From positions 1 through 45,013 of the forward strand of contig JAFAGR010000008.1 of NCBI GenBank assembly GCA_023422565.1: a stretch of 45,013 bases of DNA, read 5' to 3'. The stretch is from Bacteroidota bacterium (GTDB lineage: Bacteria; Bacteroidota; Bacteroidia; Chitinophagales; Chitinophagaceae). Shown here in pieces: positions 34,620 to 42,643 of the stretch (position 1 is the first letter of the stretch; each line of letters opens with the position of its first letter). Below the pieces are notes generated by a model. That model was not told where the DNA came from. It searched no databases and saw only the letters and a program-made list of their open reading frames with translations. The translations under genes and the position numbers were made by a program.

Positions 34620-35627
34620 ATGCAGTATCCGGGTTTCCTCTTTCCCGGTACCACGCAATATTCATCTGAACCTGCACCTAAGAATATACGCATAAGGGCG
34701 TTGATCAATTCTGTAAATCCGTTGAGTTGGCTCCGAACAGGCCGCCTTTTAAAAAAGGAAAGGCCAGACATAATTGTTGTACGTTATTGGCTTCCCTTCA
34801 TGGGCCCTGCCCTCGGTACGATCCTGCGCATTGTAAGGAAAAACAAACACACGCGCATCATCTGTATTGCAGACAATATCATTCCGCATGAAAAAAGGCC
34901 GGGAGATATGATGTTTACAAAATACTTCATCAAACCCATCCATGCTTTTATTACGATGAGTGAAAAGGTGGCAAAAGATGTGAGGCAACTAACGGATAAG
35001 CCTGTACGCACTGTGGCTCATCCTCTTTATGACAACTTTGGAAGCATTATTTCCATGCCGGAAGCAAGACGTGGGCTGAAGTTGGATCAATCTGAGCGAA
35101 TTGTATTGTTCTTCGGTTTTATCCGGGAATACAAAGGCCTCGACTTGTTGCTCGAAGCAATGGCCATGCTGAAAGATCGGTTGCCGAAAGAAAATAAGAA
35201 AATGCCCAAACTGCTTATAGCGGGAGAATTCTATGAGAACAGGAAAAAATACGATGCGATAATAGAAAATCTTCGTTTACGCGACACCGTTATACTACAT
35301 ACTGATTTCATTCCGGACTCACAGGTAAGGAATTATTTCTGTGCGGCTGATGTGGTTGTACAACCTTACAGGAATGCTACGCAAAGCGGCGTTACGCCCC
35401 TGGCCTATCATTTTGAAGTTCCGATGATAGTTACAAATGTGGGAGGATTGCCCGCGCTGGTTCCGCATGAGAAAGTGGGATTGGTATGCGAACCAACTGC
35501 GGCGTCAATTGCGGATACACTTCACCGTTACTTTATAATGGGGCGTGAACAATTTCTTCCCGGCTTGATTGAGGAAAAGGGAAAATACAGTTGGGGGAAG
35601 CTTACGGAGGCGATTCTTTCTTTTTGA
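34620..35627 (+). CDS. Family 4 glycosyltransferase (N-terminus extends upstream of first ATG)
   Basis: From the first ATG the product is 335 residues, MQYPGFLFPGTTQYSSE..., but the family homology clearly continues upstream (see 34503-34619), so the full protein is about 373 residues. Features are SVNPLSWLRTGRLLKKERPDIIVVRYWLPFMGPALGTI, NIIPHEKRPGDMMFTKYFIKPIHAFITMSEKV, and the GT-B C-terminal donor domain with VLFFGFIREYKGLDLLLEAM, FIPDSQVRNYFCAADVVVQPYRNATQSGVTPLAYHFEVPMIVTNVGGLPALVP. The E-x7-E type motif region reads QPYRNATQSG. It probably makes a surface polysaccharide or glycolipid. It lies downstream of the GT2 gene but after a 200-base repeat tract. If initiation fails at a canonical codon, the ATG at 34620 would give a protein lacking the nucleotide-proximal glycine loop. 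Confidence 0.85.
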   Translation: MQYPGFLFPGTTQYSSEPAPKNIRIRALINSVNPLSWLRTGRLLKKERPDIIVVRYWLPFMGPALGTILRIVRKNKHTRIICIADNIIPHEKRPGDMMFTKYFIKPIHAFITMSEKVAKDVRQLTDKPVRTVAHPLYDNFGSIISMPEARRGLKLDQSERIVLFFGFIREYKGLDLLLEAMAMLKDRLPKENKKMPKLLIAGEFYENRKKYDAIIENLRLRDTVILHTDFIPDSQVRNYFCAADVVVQPYRNATQSGVTPLAYHFEVPMIVTNVGGLPALVPHEKVGLVCEPTAASIADTLHRYFIMGREQFLPGLIEEKGKYSWGKLTEAILSF

Positions 35628-35991
35628 TTGGGTGATTTGGGATGTAGATTTTGGGCGGGGAAAAATTCGGAAGAGTTTGGGCCCCACCCGTTCCACCTTT
35701 TAGAGCACGTGCGCGTTATAAGTTGTGGAGTTAGGCCAAAAGAGAAGATATTATCAGTCGGTAACTCTCAACACAAATCCCCTTTAACTGGTAATTTCAA
35801 AGTGGTACCGGAGGTAATATTTTAGCTTCCGGCGATTACATAAGCTTATTTTGAATTATATTAGTGAAGCGGTTAAGCGTTTCTTATAATTCCAAAAACA
35901 GCTGAATTGCATAACACCTCCTGTTAATGAGGCCTATATGGTGGATCGGGGCGTCAGATTACCCGTTAAAGATTAATCTCCTTACCCCTTC
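35628..35991. other. Intergenic gap between convergent GT4 and ppsA genes
   Basis: About 360 bases without a credible gene. A 65-codon frame starting at the GT4 stop has no family-like features. A small CCTC/GAGG inverted repeat lies near 35912-35928, too weak to call a terminator. I see no transposon ends or RNA structure. Confidence 0.4.
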
Positions 35992-38418
35992 TCAATTCAC
36001 CATTCCCTTCTCCACCGCCGATATAGCCTTCACCGTTTTCACCAACGAATCCGGGGTTACGGATATACTGTCTATTCCGAGCCCAACCAGAAACTGTGCA
36101 AAATCGGGAAAGTCAGACGGGCCCTGCCCGCAAATCCCAACCTTGGTATTCGTTTCCTTGGCCGTCTTTATCAGCATCTCCAACAGCCTTTTCACCGCCG
36201 GGTTCCTTTCATCATAAATGTGCGCTACAAGAGACGAATCCCTGTCTAACCCCAGAGTCAATTGCGTAAGATCATTACTGCCAATGGAAAATCCATCAAT
36301 ATGTTTACTAAACTCAGCAGCCATCATTATGTTAGAAGGAAGTTCCGCCATCAGAAAAACTTCCAGCCCCTTCTCACCACGCCTGAGTCCAAATTCGGCC
36401 ATCACCTCCTGCACCTTCATACATTCTTCCACCGTGCGGCAAAAAGGGATCATCACAACAACATTATCAAGCCCTAAATTTTCACGAACGCGTTTTATTG
36501 CTTTGCATTCCAAACCAAACGCTTCTTTGTACTGCGGTGAATAATATCTTGAAGCACCCCGCCACCCGATCATCGGGTTTTCCTCATTTGGCTCAAAATG
36601 TTTTCCCCCAAGAAGGTTAAAATATTCGTTGCTTTTAAAATCAGAAAAACGCACAATCACTTTATTTGGATAAAAAGACGCCGCTATTTTAGCAATACCA
36701 TAACTGAGTTTCCTGATAAAAAATTCTTCTTCATTTTCAAACCCTACTATCATTTTTCCGATGGCAGCACTAAGCTCAGGGTCGTTGAGTTCCCTGTGTT
36801 TCAGCAAAGCCATGGGGTGAACCTGTATGTAATTATTAATTATAAATTCTTCGCGCGCGAGGCCCACACCGGCATTGGGAAAATGCGAAAAACGAAAGGC
36901 CATATCAGGTGAAGCCACATTTAGCATAATAGGTGTATTCAATTGCGGCAGATCATCAAGATCCGTTTCGATCTTTTCAAAAGGAACCTCACCATCATAA
37001 ATTACGCCTTCGCCTCCTTCCGCGCAACTTGCCGTTACCACCTGACGGTCGTTTAAAACCTCAGTGGCATTTCCGCAGCCAACTATTGCCGGAACGCCCA
37101 TTTCACGCGCCACAATCGCGGCGTGACATGTACGGCCGCCTTTATTGGTAATGATAGCCGAGGCTTTTTTCATTATCGGCTCCCAATCGGGATCAGTCAT
37201 ATCTGTCACAAGTACATCTCCCTCTTTAAATTCATTCCCCTCAGTAACGCGCTTGTCCATTGAAAACAAAATATTCACCTTTCCCGAACCGATCCGGTCT
37301 CCTACAGCAATGCCTTTAACCAATGCCTTATTATGATGGCCCGGCTTCATCACATATTCAATGATCTTACTATGGTCTTTCTGAGAATGGATTGTTTCCG
37401 GCCGCGCCTGTAAGATGAAAAGTTCACGCGTTAGTCCGTCCACTGCCCATTCCACATCCATCGGGCACCAATGGCCTTTCAGTTTCGAATAATAATCCTC
37501 AATTGAAGTGATCCATTTCGCAAGTTGAACAATTCGTTCATCAGTTAGGCAGTAACGGGCATGTAGTGACTTGTCGGTAGGAATGATCTTCACCCGTTGA
37601 TCAGGATTATCACCGTACACCATCATCCTGTCTTTTATGCCAAGCTTCTTTTCAAGTATTGATTCAAATCCCTCACGAAGCTTCGGTTTGTAAACAATGT
37701 ATTCATCCGGCGATACGGCGCCCTGCACGATCATTTCTCCCAACCCAAAAGATGCATTTATCACCACCACATCTTTAAACCCGCTTTCCGTATCAAGGGA
37801 AAATGCCACACCCGAAGCACCAAGATCTGACCTCACCATTTTTTGTACGCAAACAGAAAGCCCAATGTCAAAATGATCATACTTTGCTCTTTCCCTGTAA
37901 CTGATCGCACGGTCGTTAAACAATGACGCAAAGCAATTTCTCACCGCATTGATAAGGGCCGCAGGGCCCCTCACATTCAGATAGGTTTCCTGTTGCCCGG
38001 CAAAAGAAGCATCGGGAAGATCTTCCGCAGTTGCTGAAGAGCGTACCGCCACATCAGTTTGCTCCTGGTCGAAAGTTTTTGAAAGCTCAAAATACCGGTC
38101 GATTATCGCATGGCTTAACTCCTGCGGAAACTTTGAATTGCGGATCAACTGCCTCACCTGCAAGCCGCCACGGCGCAGGCTTTCAAGGTCATCGAAATTG
38201 ATATCGCCTATTATCTTTTTAATTGTTTCACCGAGATTGCTGTGCTTCAAAAAATGGTGATAGGCATTTACCGTGATCACAAAACCGTTCGGGATGTTAA
38301 TACCCAGATGATCGAGTTTCTGAAGCATCTCACCAAGGGATGCGTTTTTACCGCCTACCATTGCGAGATCCTTCATACTGACCTTGTCCAGGTCTATCAG
38401 GTATAAGTTACTTTCCAT
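35992..38418 (-). CDS. ppsA: Phosphoenolpyruvate synthase
   Basis: The 808-residue enzyme converts pyruvate, ATP and water to phosphoenolpyruvate, AMP and phosphate in gluconeogenesis. The N-terminal ATP-grasp/PPDK-N domain spans about 5-345 (VGGKNASLGEM at 21-31, AVRSSATAEDLPDASFAGQQETYLNVRG at 124-151, MDVEWAVDG at 320-328). The phosphohistidine domain has the catalytic His432 in GGRTCHAAIVAREMGVPAIVGCG. The C-terminal PEP/pyruvate barrel holds FSIGSNDLTQLTLGLDRDS and the proton-donor Cys763 in GICGQGPSD. The length agrees with PpsA (about 790-810). It is monocistronic and convergent with GT4. A near-consensus TACTTTTA element lies about 45 bases upstream of its ATG. Confidence 0.96.
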   Translation of the reverse strand: MESNLYLIDLDKVSMKDLAMVGGKNASLGEMLQKLDHLGINIPNGFVITVNAYHHFLKHSNLGETIKKIIGDINFDDLESLRRGGLQVRQLIRNSKFPQELSHAIIDRYFELSKTFDQEQTDVAVRSSATAEDLPDASFAGQQETYLNVRGPAALINAVRNCFASLFNDRAISYRERAKYDHFDIGLSVCVQKMVRSDLGASGVAFSLDTESGFKDVVVINASFGLGEMIVQGAVSPDEYIVYKPKLREGFESILEKKLGIKDRMMVYGDNPDQRVKIIPTDKSLHARYCLTDERIVQLAKWITSIEDYYSKLKGHWCPMDVEWAVDGLTRELFILQARPETIHSQKDHSKIIEYVMKPGHHNKALVKGIAVGDRIGSGKVNILFSMDKRVTEGNEFKEGDVLVTDMTDPDWEPIMKKASAIITNKGGRTCHAAIVAREMGVPAIVGCGNATEVLNDRQVVTASCAEGGEGVIYDGEVPFEKIETDLDDLPQLNTPIMLNVASPDMAFRFSHFPNAGVGLAREEFIINNYIQVHPMALLKHRELNDPELSAAIGKMIVGFENEEEFFIRKLSYGIAKIAASFYPNKVIVRFSDFKSNEYFNLLGGKHFEPNEENPMIGWRGASRYYSPQYKEAFGLECKAIKRVRENLGLDNVVVMIPFCRTVEECMKVQEVMAEFGLRRGEKGLEVFLMAELPSNIMMAAEFSKHIDGFSIGSNDLTQLTLGLDRDSSLVAHIYDERNPAVKRLLEMLIKTAKETNTKVGICGQGPSDFPDFAQFLVGLGIDSISVTPDSLVKTVKAISAVEKGMVN

Positions 38419-38461
38419 AAAAAAAATTGATACGATTATGAATGAGCACCAGCAGGAAGTT

Positions 38462-38469
38462 TAAAAGTA
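38462..38469 (-). promoter_or_regulatory. Possible -7 element (TACTTTTA) for ppsA
   Basis: The minus strand reads TACTTTTA, seven of eight matches to TAnnTTTG, about 44 bases upstream of the ppsA ATG. It is in the divergent gap between ppsA and hddA. Confidence 0.3.
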
Positions 38470-38530
38470 AAAAAAAATGTGGGAGCCGCAAAGCAGCATT
38501 TTTATTTTCGGCATAATGCAATTTTCCATT

Positions 38531-38538
38531 CATCTTTG
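38531..38538 (+). promoter_or_regulatory. Possible -7 element (CATCTTTG) for the heptose operon
   Basis: CATCTTTG matches TAnnTTTG at five of six defined positions and ends 16 bases before the hddA ATG. TTCG at 38507-38510, exactly 20 bases upstream, matches the -33 TTTG at three of four bases. Weak but correctly spaced. Confidence 0.35.
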
Positions 38539-38554
38539 CCGTAAACGTTATTGA

Positions 38555-39577
38555 ATGATATACCGGAGTAAGGCTCCACTGCGCATAGGGCTTGCAGGCG
38601 GCGGCACAGATGTTAGCCCGTACTGCGACCTCTACGGCGGAGCGATCTTAAATGTCACGGTTTCGCTCTCGGCATACGCCACCATAGAACTTTTAAATGA
38701 GCCTGTGATCATTGTTGAAGCGCTGGATAGAAAGGAAATTGAACAACACCCGCTTTCATCTGTACTTCCGATCAACGGAACGCTTGATCTTTTAAAAGGC
38801 GTTATCAATCGAATTCAAAAAGATTATGGTTCTTTCCAAAAAGGATTTCGCCTGAGCACTTTTGTTGATGCGCCCGCAGGCTCAGGGCTGGGAACTTCAT
38901 CTACTCTTGTGGTAGCTGTGATCGGCGCCTTCGTTGAAAAATTGAAACTGCCTCTGGGCGATTACGACATTGCGCATTATGCATTCGAGATTGAGCGTAA
39001 TGATCTTGGTTTAGCGGGAGGCAGGCAGGACCAATATGCGGCAATGTTCGGCGGCGTGAATTTTATGGAGTTTTATGCGAACGATAAAGTGATAGTGAAT
39101 CCACTGCGGATCCGCCCTCAATACATGCACGAACTTGAAAACAACCTTCTCCTGTACTTTACCGCTTCTTCGCGCGAAAGTGCTTCGATTATTAAAGAAC
39201 AGGTAAAGAATGTGAACGATCAGAATGAAAAAAGCATAGAAGCGATGCATCAGTTGAAAGAACAGGCGAGAATGATGAAGGAGGCTTTTCTGAAAGGTAA
39301 GCTTGATGAATTGGGAGAAATTCTTGATTATGGCTTTCAACAAAAAAGAAAAATGGCGGCCAATATCAGCAATTCAGGAATTGAAGAAATGTATAATGCA
39401 GCAATGAAGGCGGGAGCAACAGGAGGAAAAATAAGCGGTGCCGGCGGTGGCGGGTTCATGATATTTTACTGCCCCGTAAATACGCGTTACGCCGTAGCAG
39501 ATGCACTTCTGAAATTCGGCGGCGAAGTAAAAAAATACAGTTTTACAAAATACGGCCTGACCACCTGGAGTATTTAA
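38555..39577 (+). CDS. hddA: D-glycero-alpha-D-manno-heptose 7-phosphate kinase
   Basis: The 340-residue GHMP-family kinase phosphorylates D-glycero-D-manno-heptose 7-phosphate at C1 to give the alpha-1,7-bisphosphate. Features are YRSKAPLRIGLAGGGTDVSPY (3-23), the ATP-binding GSGLGTSS loop (109-116) in DAPAGSGLGTSSTLVVAV, IERNDLGLAGGRQDQYAAMFGGVNFMEF typical of the HddA branch, and the C-terminal GGKISGAGGGGFMIFY motif. It is the first gene of a four-gene set with gmhA, hddC and gmhB, which supports the heptose assignment over the related L-fucose kinase or mevalonate kinases. The product feeds a cell-surface glycan. Confidence 0.92.
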   Translation: MIYRSKAPLRIGLAGGGTDVSPYCDLYGGAILNVTVSLSAYATIELLNEPVIIVEALDRKEIEQHPLSSVLPINGTLDLLKGVINRIQKDYGSFQKGFRLSTFVDAPAGSGLGTSSTLVVAVIGAFVEKLKLPLGDYDIAHYAFEIERNDLGLAGGRQDQYAAMFGGVNFMEFYANDKVIVNPLRIRPQYMHELENNLLLYFTASSRESASIIKEQVKNVNDQNEKSIEAMHQLKEQARMMKEAFLKGKLDELGEILDYGFQQKRKMAANISNSGIEEMYNAAMKAGATGGKISGAGGGGFMIFYCPVNTRYAVADALLKFGGEVKKYSFTKYGLTTWSI

Positions 39578-39615
39578 TTTAACTATCAATACACCGCCCG
39601 ATGTATTGCTCTGCT

Positions 39616-39623
39616 TACCTTTG
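39616..39623 (+). promoter_or_regulatory. Internal -7 element (TACCTTTG) before gmhA
   Basis: TACCTTTG is a perfect TAnnTTTG match in the 65-base gap between hddA and gmhA, 19 bases before the gmhA ATG. No good -33 element is seen. It suggests that gmhA-hddC-gmhB may also be transcribed on their own. Confidence 0.45.
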
Positions 39624-39642
39624 ACGGCGTAATAAAAAACAC

Positions 39643-40218
39643 ATGACTGAAAAAATCTCTTCTATCATCAATGAATCCATAGCGGTTAAACAACTGGTAT
39701 TGCAGGATGAAGCGCTGAAGAATACCGTTCACGACTGCATCAAAACCATAGTGGCCGCGTTTAAAAACGGAAACAAAGTTTTGTTTTGCGGAAACGGAGG
39801 AAGCGCAGCGGACGCTCAACATCTTGCTGCAGAATTCAGCGGCAGATTTTATACTGATAGGGATGCATTGCCTGCCGAAGCGTTGCATGTAAACACATCC
39901 TACCTCACAGCCGTTGCCAATGATTACAGTTACGATGTGGTTTATTCGCGGTTAATAAAAGGACTTGGAAAAAAAGGCGATGTACTTGTTGGATTAAGCA
40001 CATCCGGTAACAGTAAAAATATTGTAAACGCTTTTGAGACCGCTAAAGAAAAAGGCATGGTCACAATTGCATTCACGGGTAAAACCGGGGGGTTGCTGAA
40101 AGACATTTCAGATCATCTTATTAACATACCTTCTACTGATACGCCCCGCATCCAGGAAAGCCACATACTTCTCGGGCACATCATTTGTCAATTGGTGGAA
40201 GAACAGGTTTTTTCATAA
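39643..40218 (+). CDS. gmhA: Phosphoheptose isomerase (sedoheptulose 7-phosphate isomerase)
   Basis: The 191-residue SIS-domain enzyme turns sedoheptulose 7-phosphate into D-glycero-D-manno-heptopyranose 7-phosphate, the first step of heptose synthesis. The sugar-phosphate site is visible as FCGNGGSAADAQHLAAEFSGRF (48-69), with His60 and Glu64 as probable metal/catalytic residues, LVGLSTSGNSKNIVNAFETAK (about 115-135), and IPSTDTPRIQESHILLGHIICQLVEE near the C-terminus, which carries the second metal and active-site set. The length equals the family norm. It is followed 9 bases later by hddC, and its product is the substrate of the upstream kinase HddA. Confidence 0.96.
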   Translation: MTEKISSIINESIAVKQLVLQDEALKNTVHDCIKTIVAAFKNGNKVLFCGNGGSAADAQHLAAEFSGRFYTDRDALPAEALHVNTSYLTAVANDYSYDVVYSRLIKGLGKKGDVLVGLSTSGNSKNIVNAFETAKEKGMVTIAFTGKTGGLLKDISDHLINIPSTDTPRIQESHILLGHIICQLVEEQVFS

Positions 40219-40227
40219 TAACAGTTT

Positions 40228-40929
40228 ATGATTCGCGAGGCCATAATACTTTCAGGCGGTTTAGGAACAAGGTTACGGGAAGCCGTACCCGAACTTCCCA
40301 AAAGCATGGCACCGGTGGCCGGAGTTCCCTTTATCCGGTTTGTGGTGGAACACCTTGCTGCAGGCGGTATTGAACGCTTCGTATTTTCATTAGGTTATAA
40401 ACATGAAGTTATCAGCGATTTTATAGAACGGGAATTTCCTGAACTTGAAGTGGTATTTGTAGTAGAAGATGAACCTTTAGGCACAGGCGGCGCGATTGCA
40501 CGGTCTGCTCGTGAATGTAAAGAAGAGAATGTGATAATTGCCAATGGAGACACCCTGTTTAAAGTAAACACGAGACAGTTAGGTGATTTCCACCTGAAAA
40601 ATAATGCGGAATGCACACTCACGCTAAAGCCTATGCGAAATTTCGACCGCTATGGCGTTGTGCTGCTCAACAAAGACAGTTACGTTCAATCTTTCCTTGA
40701 AAAAGCTTATTACGATGAAGGCCTGATAAACGGCGGTGTGTATGCGCTTAATCTTTCATCCTTCCGTGCAATTAACTTTCCTGAAAAATTCTCATTTGAA
40801 AAAGAATATCTTGAAAAATATTATCCAAGCAGGAAGATGATGGGAATTGTTCAGGATAATTATTTTATTGATATTGGTATCCCTGAAGATTATGAACGCG
40901 CTTCAAGGGAACTGGCCACTGAAAAATAA
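40228..40929 (+). CDS. hddC: D-glycero-alpha-D-manno-heptose 1-phosphate guanylyltransferase
   Basis: The 233-residue nucleotidyltransferase has an N-terminal AIILSGGLGTRLREAVPELPKSMAPVAGVPF signature (Gly-rich loop 10-16, then the PKSMAPVAG substrate motif), VVEDEPLGTGGAIA (about 87-100), the metal-binding VIIANGDTLF (about 110-119), LINGGVYALN and FIDIGIPEDYERA at the C-terminus. It would join GTP and D-glycero-alpha-D-manno-heptose 1-phosphate to give GDP-heptose. The sequence alone could also fit another sugar-1-phosphate nucleotidyltransferase; the neighbours hddA, gmhA and gmhB point to heptose. It lies 2 bases before gmhB. Confidence 0.88.
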   Translation: MIREAIILSGGLGTRLREAVPELPKSMAPVAGVPFIRFVVEHLAAGGIERFVFSLGYKHEVISDFIEREFPELEVVFVVEDEPLGTGGAIARSARECKEENVIIANGDTLFKVNTRQLGDFHLKNNAECTLTLKPMRNFDRYGVVLLNKDSYVQSFLEKAYYDEGLINGGVYALNLSSFRAINFPEKFSFEKEYLEKYYPSRKMMGIVQDNYFIDIGIPEDYERASRELATEK

Positions 40930-40931
40930 AG

Positions 40932-41501
40932 TTGAAAAACAACATCCCTATACCGTCAATAGATAATACCTGGACGCTCTTCCTGGACCGGGACGGCGTG
41001 ATCAACCATGAAAAGCATCAGGACTACATTCATACCTGGAACGAATTTGTTTTTTATGATGGCGTGAAAGAAGCGATGAAAATCTTTTCTGAAATATTCA
41101 GGTATGTTATAGTGATCACGAACCAACGTGGCGTAGGAAGAGGCCTTACAAAGTTAGAAGACCTGCACACCATACACGCCAACATGCGTGAAGAGATCGA
41201 AATAAATGAAGGACGTATAGACGCTATTTTTTATTGCACGGAGCTGGACGATGACAACCCGTTTCGAAAACCAAATACCGGGATGGGACTCGAAGCCGCA
41301 AAACAATTTCCGCTGATCGATTTCAAAAAAACGATTATGGTAGGAAATACGATGAGCGACATGCTTTTCGGAAAAAACCTTGGTGCCTATACCGTTTTCC
41401 TGCCAACCACAAGGCCTGAAGTGGATATCTACAATGCCAGTATTGACGCGGTTTTTCCTTCCCTCCATCATTTCGCGAGGGCTTTAATTAATAAGATTTA
41501 G
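40932..41501 (+). CDS. gmhB: D-glycero-D-manno-heptose 1,7-bisphosphate 7-phosphatase-like HAD-IIIA protein
   Basis: The 189-residue HAD phosphatase has the nucleophile and acid Asp19 and Asp21 in LFLDRDGVIN, motif II in VIVITNQRGVGRG, and motif III/IV in FRKPNTGMGLEAAKQF and MVGNTMSDMLFGKNLG. It would remove the C7 phosphate between the HddA and HddC steps. The start must be TTG at 40932: the catalytic motif begins only 18 residues later and there is no ATG, GTG or upstream in-frame start that avoids hddC. The zinc loop of E. coli GmhB (Cys-x-His...Cys-x-Cys) is reduced to FYCTELDDDNPFRKP with a single Cys, so it probably lacks bound zinc. HisB-type phosphatases are the main alternative, but context favours heptose. 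Confidence 0.85.
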   Translation: MKNNIPIPSIDNTWTLFLDRDGVINHEKHQDYIHTWNEFVFYDGVKEAMKIFSEIFRYVIVITNQRGVGRGLTKLEDLHTIHANMREEIEINEGRIDAIFYCTELDDDNPFRKPNTGMGLEAAKQFPLIDFKKTIMVGNTMSDMLFGKNLGAYTVFLPTTRPEVDIYNASIDAVFPSLHHFARALINKI

Positions 41502-41543
41502 TTAATCCGGCTCCGGGCTCCTCCCCGTTCTTAAAGTATTCTT

Positions 41544-41551
41544 TACATTTA
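41544..41551 (+). promoter_or_regulatory. Possible -7 element (TACATTTA)
   Basis: TACATTTA has seven of eight matches to the TAnnTTTG pattern and ends 4 bases before the ATG at 41556, which would give an essentially leaderless transcript. Weak. Confidence 0.25.
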
Positions 41552-41555
41552 ATGC

Positions 41556-42539
41556 ATGAAAATATCCTTTGTGACCTGCCTGTTTTTGTTATTTGCACAG
41601 TGCAGCCATGCGCAAGGCAACGCAGTTGATCATAAAAATCTGGCCTTAATGGAAGAAGGCATGAAAGATGATTCACGCGCCATTTTATTTGGAACAGAGC
41701 CTTCAGACCGGGTAGCTGCCGACAGCATTTTCACAAGGAAATTTGTTCAGGCGCTTAAAGTAACAAATTCATTTTATTACCCTTTTGATTCGCTGATCAC
41801 CATATCAAAACTCTATGCCCCTGACAGTACCTTTCGGATTTTCACCTGGAACCTGATCATTCATGAAAATAGTGTTCGCCAACACGGTGCCATCCAAATG
41901 CGCACTGCTGATGGTTCCTTAAAGTTGTTTCCCCTTATTGATAAGTCTGATGTAATTGAAAATAAGTGGGATACTGTGGCGAACAATTACGGCTGGGTAG
42001 GCGCTGTGTATTACAAGATCATAAAAAAGGAAGTAAACGGCGAACCTCTTTACACTTTACTGGGCTTTGATGAAAACAATATCCGAAGCAATATCAAAAT
42101 GATCGATGTGCTTCGTTTCAAAGACGGTGCACCGGTTTTTGGCGCCCCCATTTTCAGCATGGCAGATAACCAGCTCGTTCCGAAAAAGATCAACCGCTAT
42201 ATAATGGAATATAAAAAACACGCGGGACCGAGATTAAATTATGACGCAGACCTTGACCTGATCATGATGGAACACCTGATATCAGAATCAAACGAGCCTC
42301 AAAAGAAATACACGCTGATCGGTGATGGAGATTATGAAGCTTTCAAATGGCTGAACGGAAAATGGACCTACATTAACAAAGTGTTTTTCGAGGTAACTCC
42401 TGAAGGTCAACCTCCTGTCCCTAACCAGATCTTAGATGCCGAAGGCAATATAGATGAATCAAAAGTTCCGGGATTTACTGAGGATGAAGAACCAGGCGCG
42501 AAGAAAAAAGGCTCGGAAAAAAAGAAGAAGGGTAATTGA
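41556..42539 (+). CDS. Secreted protein of unknown function
   Basis: I do not recognise this 327-residue protein. It begins with a signal peptide, MKISFVTCLFLLFAQCSHAQ, probably cut by signal peptidase I after SHAQ; the Cys at 16 is not in a good lipobox. The mature part has no obvious repeats or catalytic motif. It includes segments such as LYAPDSTFRIFTWNLIIHENSVRQHGAIQMR and NYGWVGAVYYKIIKKEVNGEPLYTLLGFDENN, which look like beta-strand-rich sequence, and an acidic then strongly basic tail (FTEDEEPGAKKKGSEKKKKGN). It is 54 bases downstream of gmhB on the same strand but has a possible promoter of its own. A periplasmic or outer-membrane role is inferred from the signal peptide only. Confidence 0.75.
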   Translation: MKISFVTCLFLLFAQCSHAQGNAVDHKNLALMEEGMKDDSRAILFGTEPSDRVAADSIFTRKFVQALKVTNSFYYPFDSLITISKLYAPDSTFRIFTWNLIIHENSVRQHGAIQMRTADGSLKLFPLIDKSDVIENKWDTVANNYGWVGAVYYKIIKKEVNGEPLYTLLGFDENNIRSNIKMIDVLRFKDGAPVFGAPIFSMADNQLVPKKINRYIMEYKKHAGPRLNYDADLDLIMMEHLISESNEPQKKYTLIGDGDYEAFKWLNGKWTYINKVFFEVTPEGQPPVPNQILDAEGNIDESKVPGFTEDEEPGAKKKGSEKKKKGN

Positions 42540-42643
42540 TGGGCAGATGTGCCGATGTGTAGATGTATTTGAAAATGCAAAATGAAACCAATTATAGTTA
42601 CCATCAGTCTACCGACTACCGACTACGAACTACAAACTAGAAA
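42540..42643. repeat. Dispersed repeats between convergent genes
   Basis: No gene. The gap holds CAGATGTGCCGATGTGTAGATG-like words, the complement of GCACATCT words found near 5500, and GACTACCGACTACGAA at 42614-42629, the exact reverse complement of 5471-5486. Confidence 0.6.

Noticed and set aside
34470..35627. Frameshift in the GT4 gene
   Set aside because: The N-terminal block and the rest of the protein are in one frame without interruption; the problem is the missing start codon, not a shift.
35628..35825. 65-codon frame starting at the GT4 stop
   Set aside because: No recognisable features, low-quality composition, and no promoter or start context; the gap is treated as intergenic.
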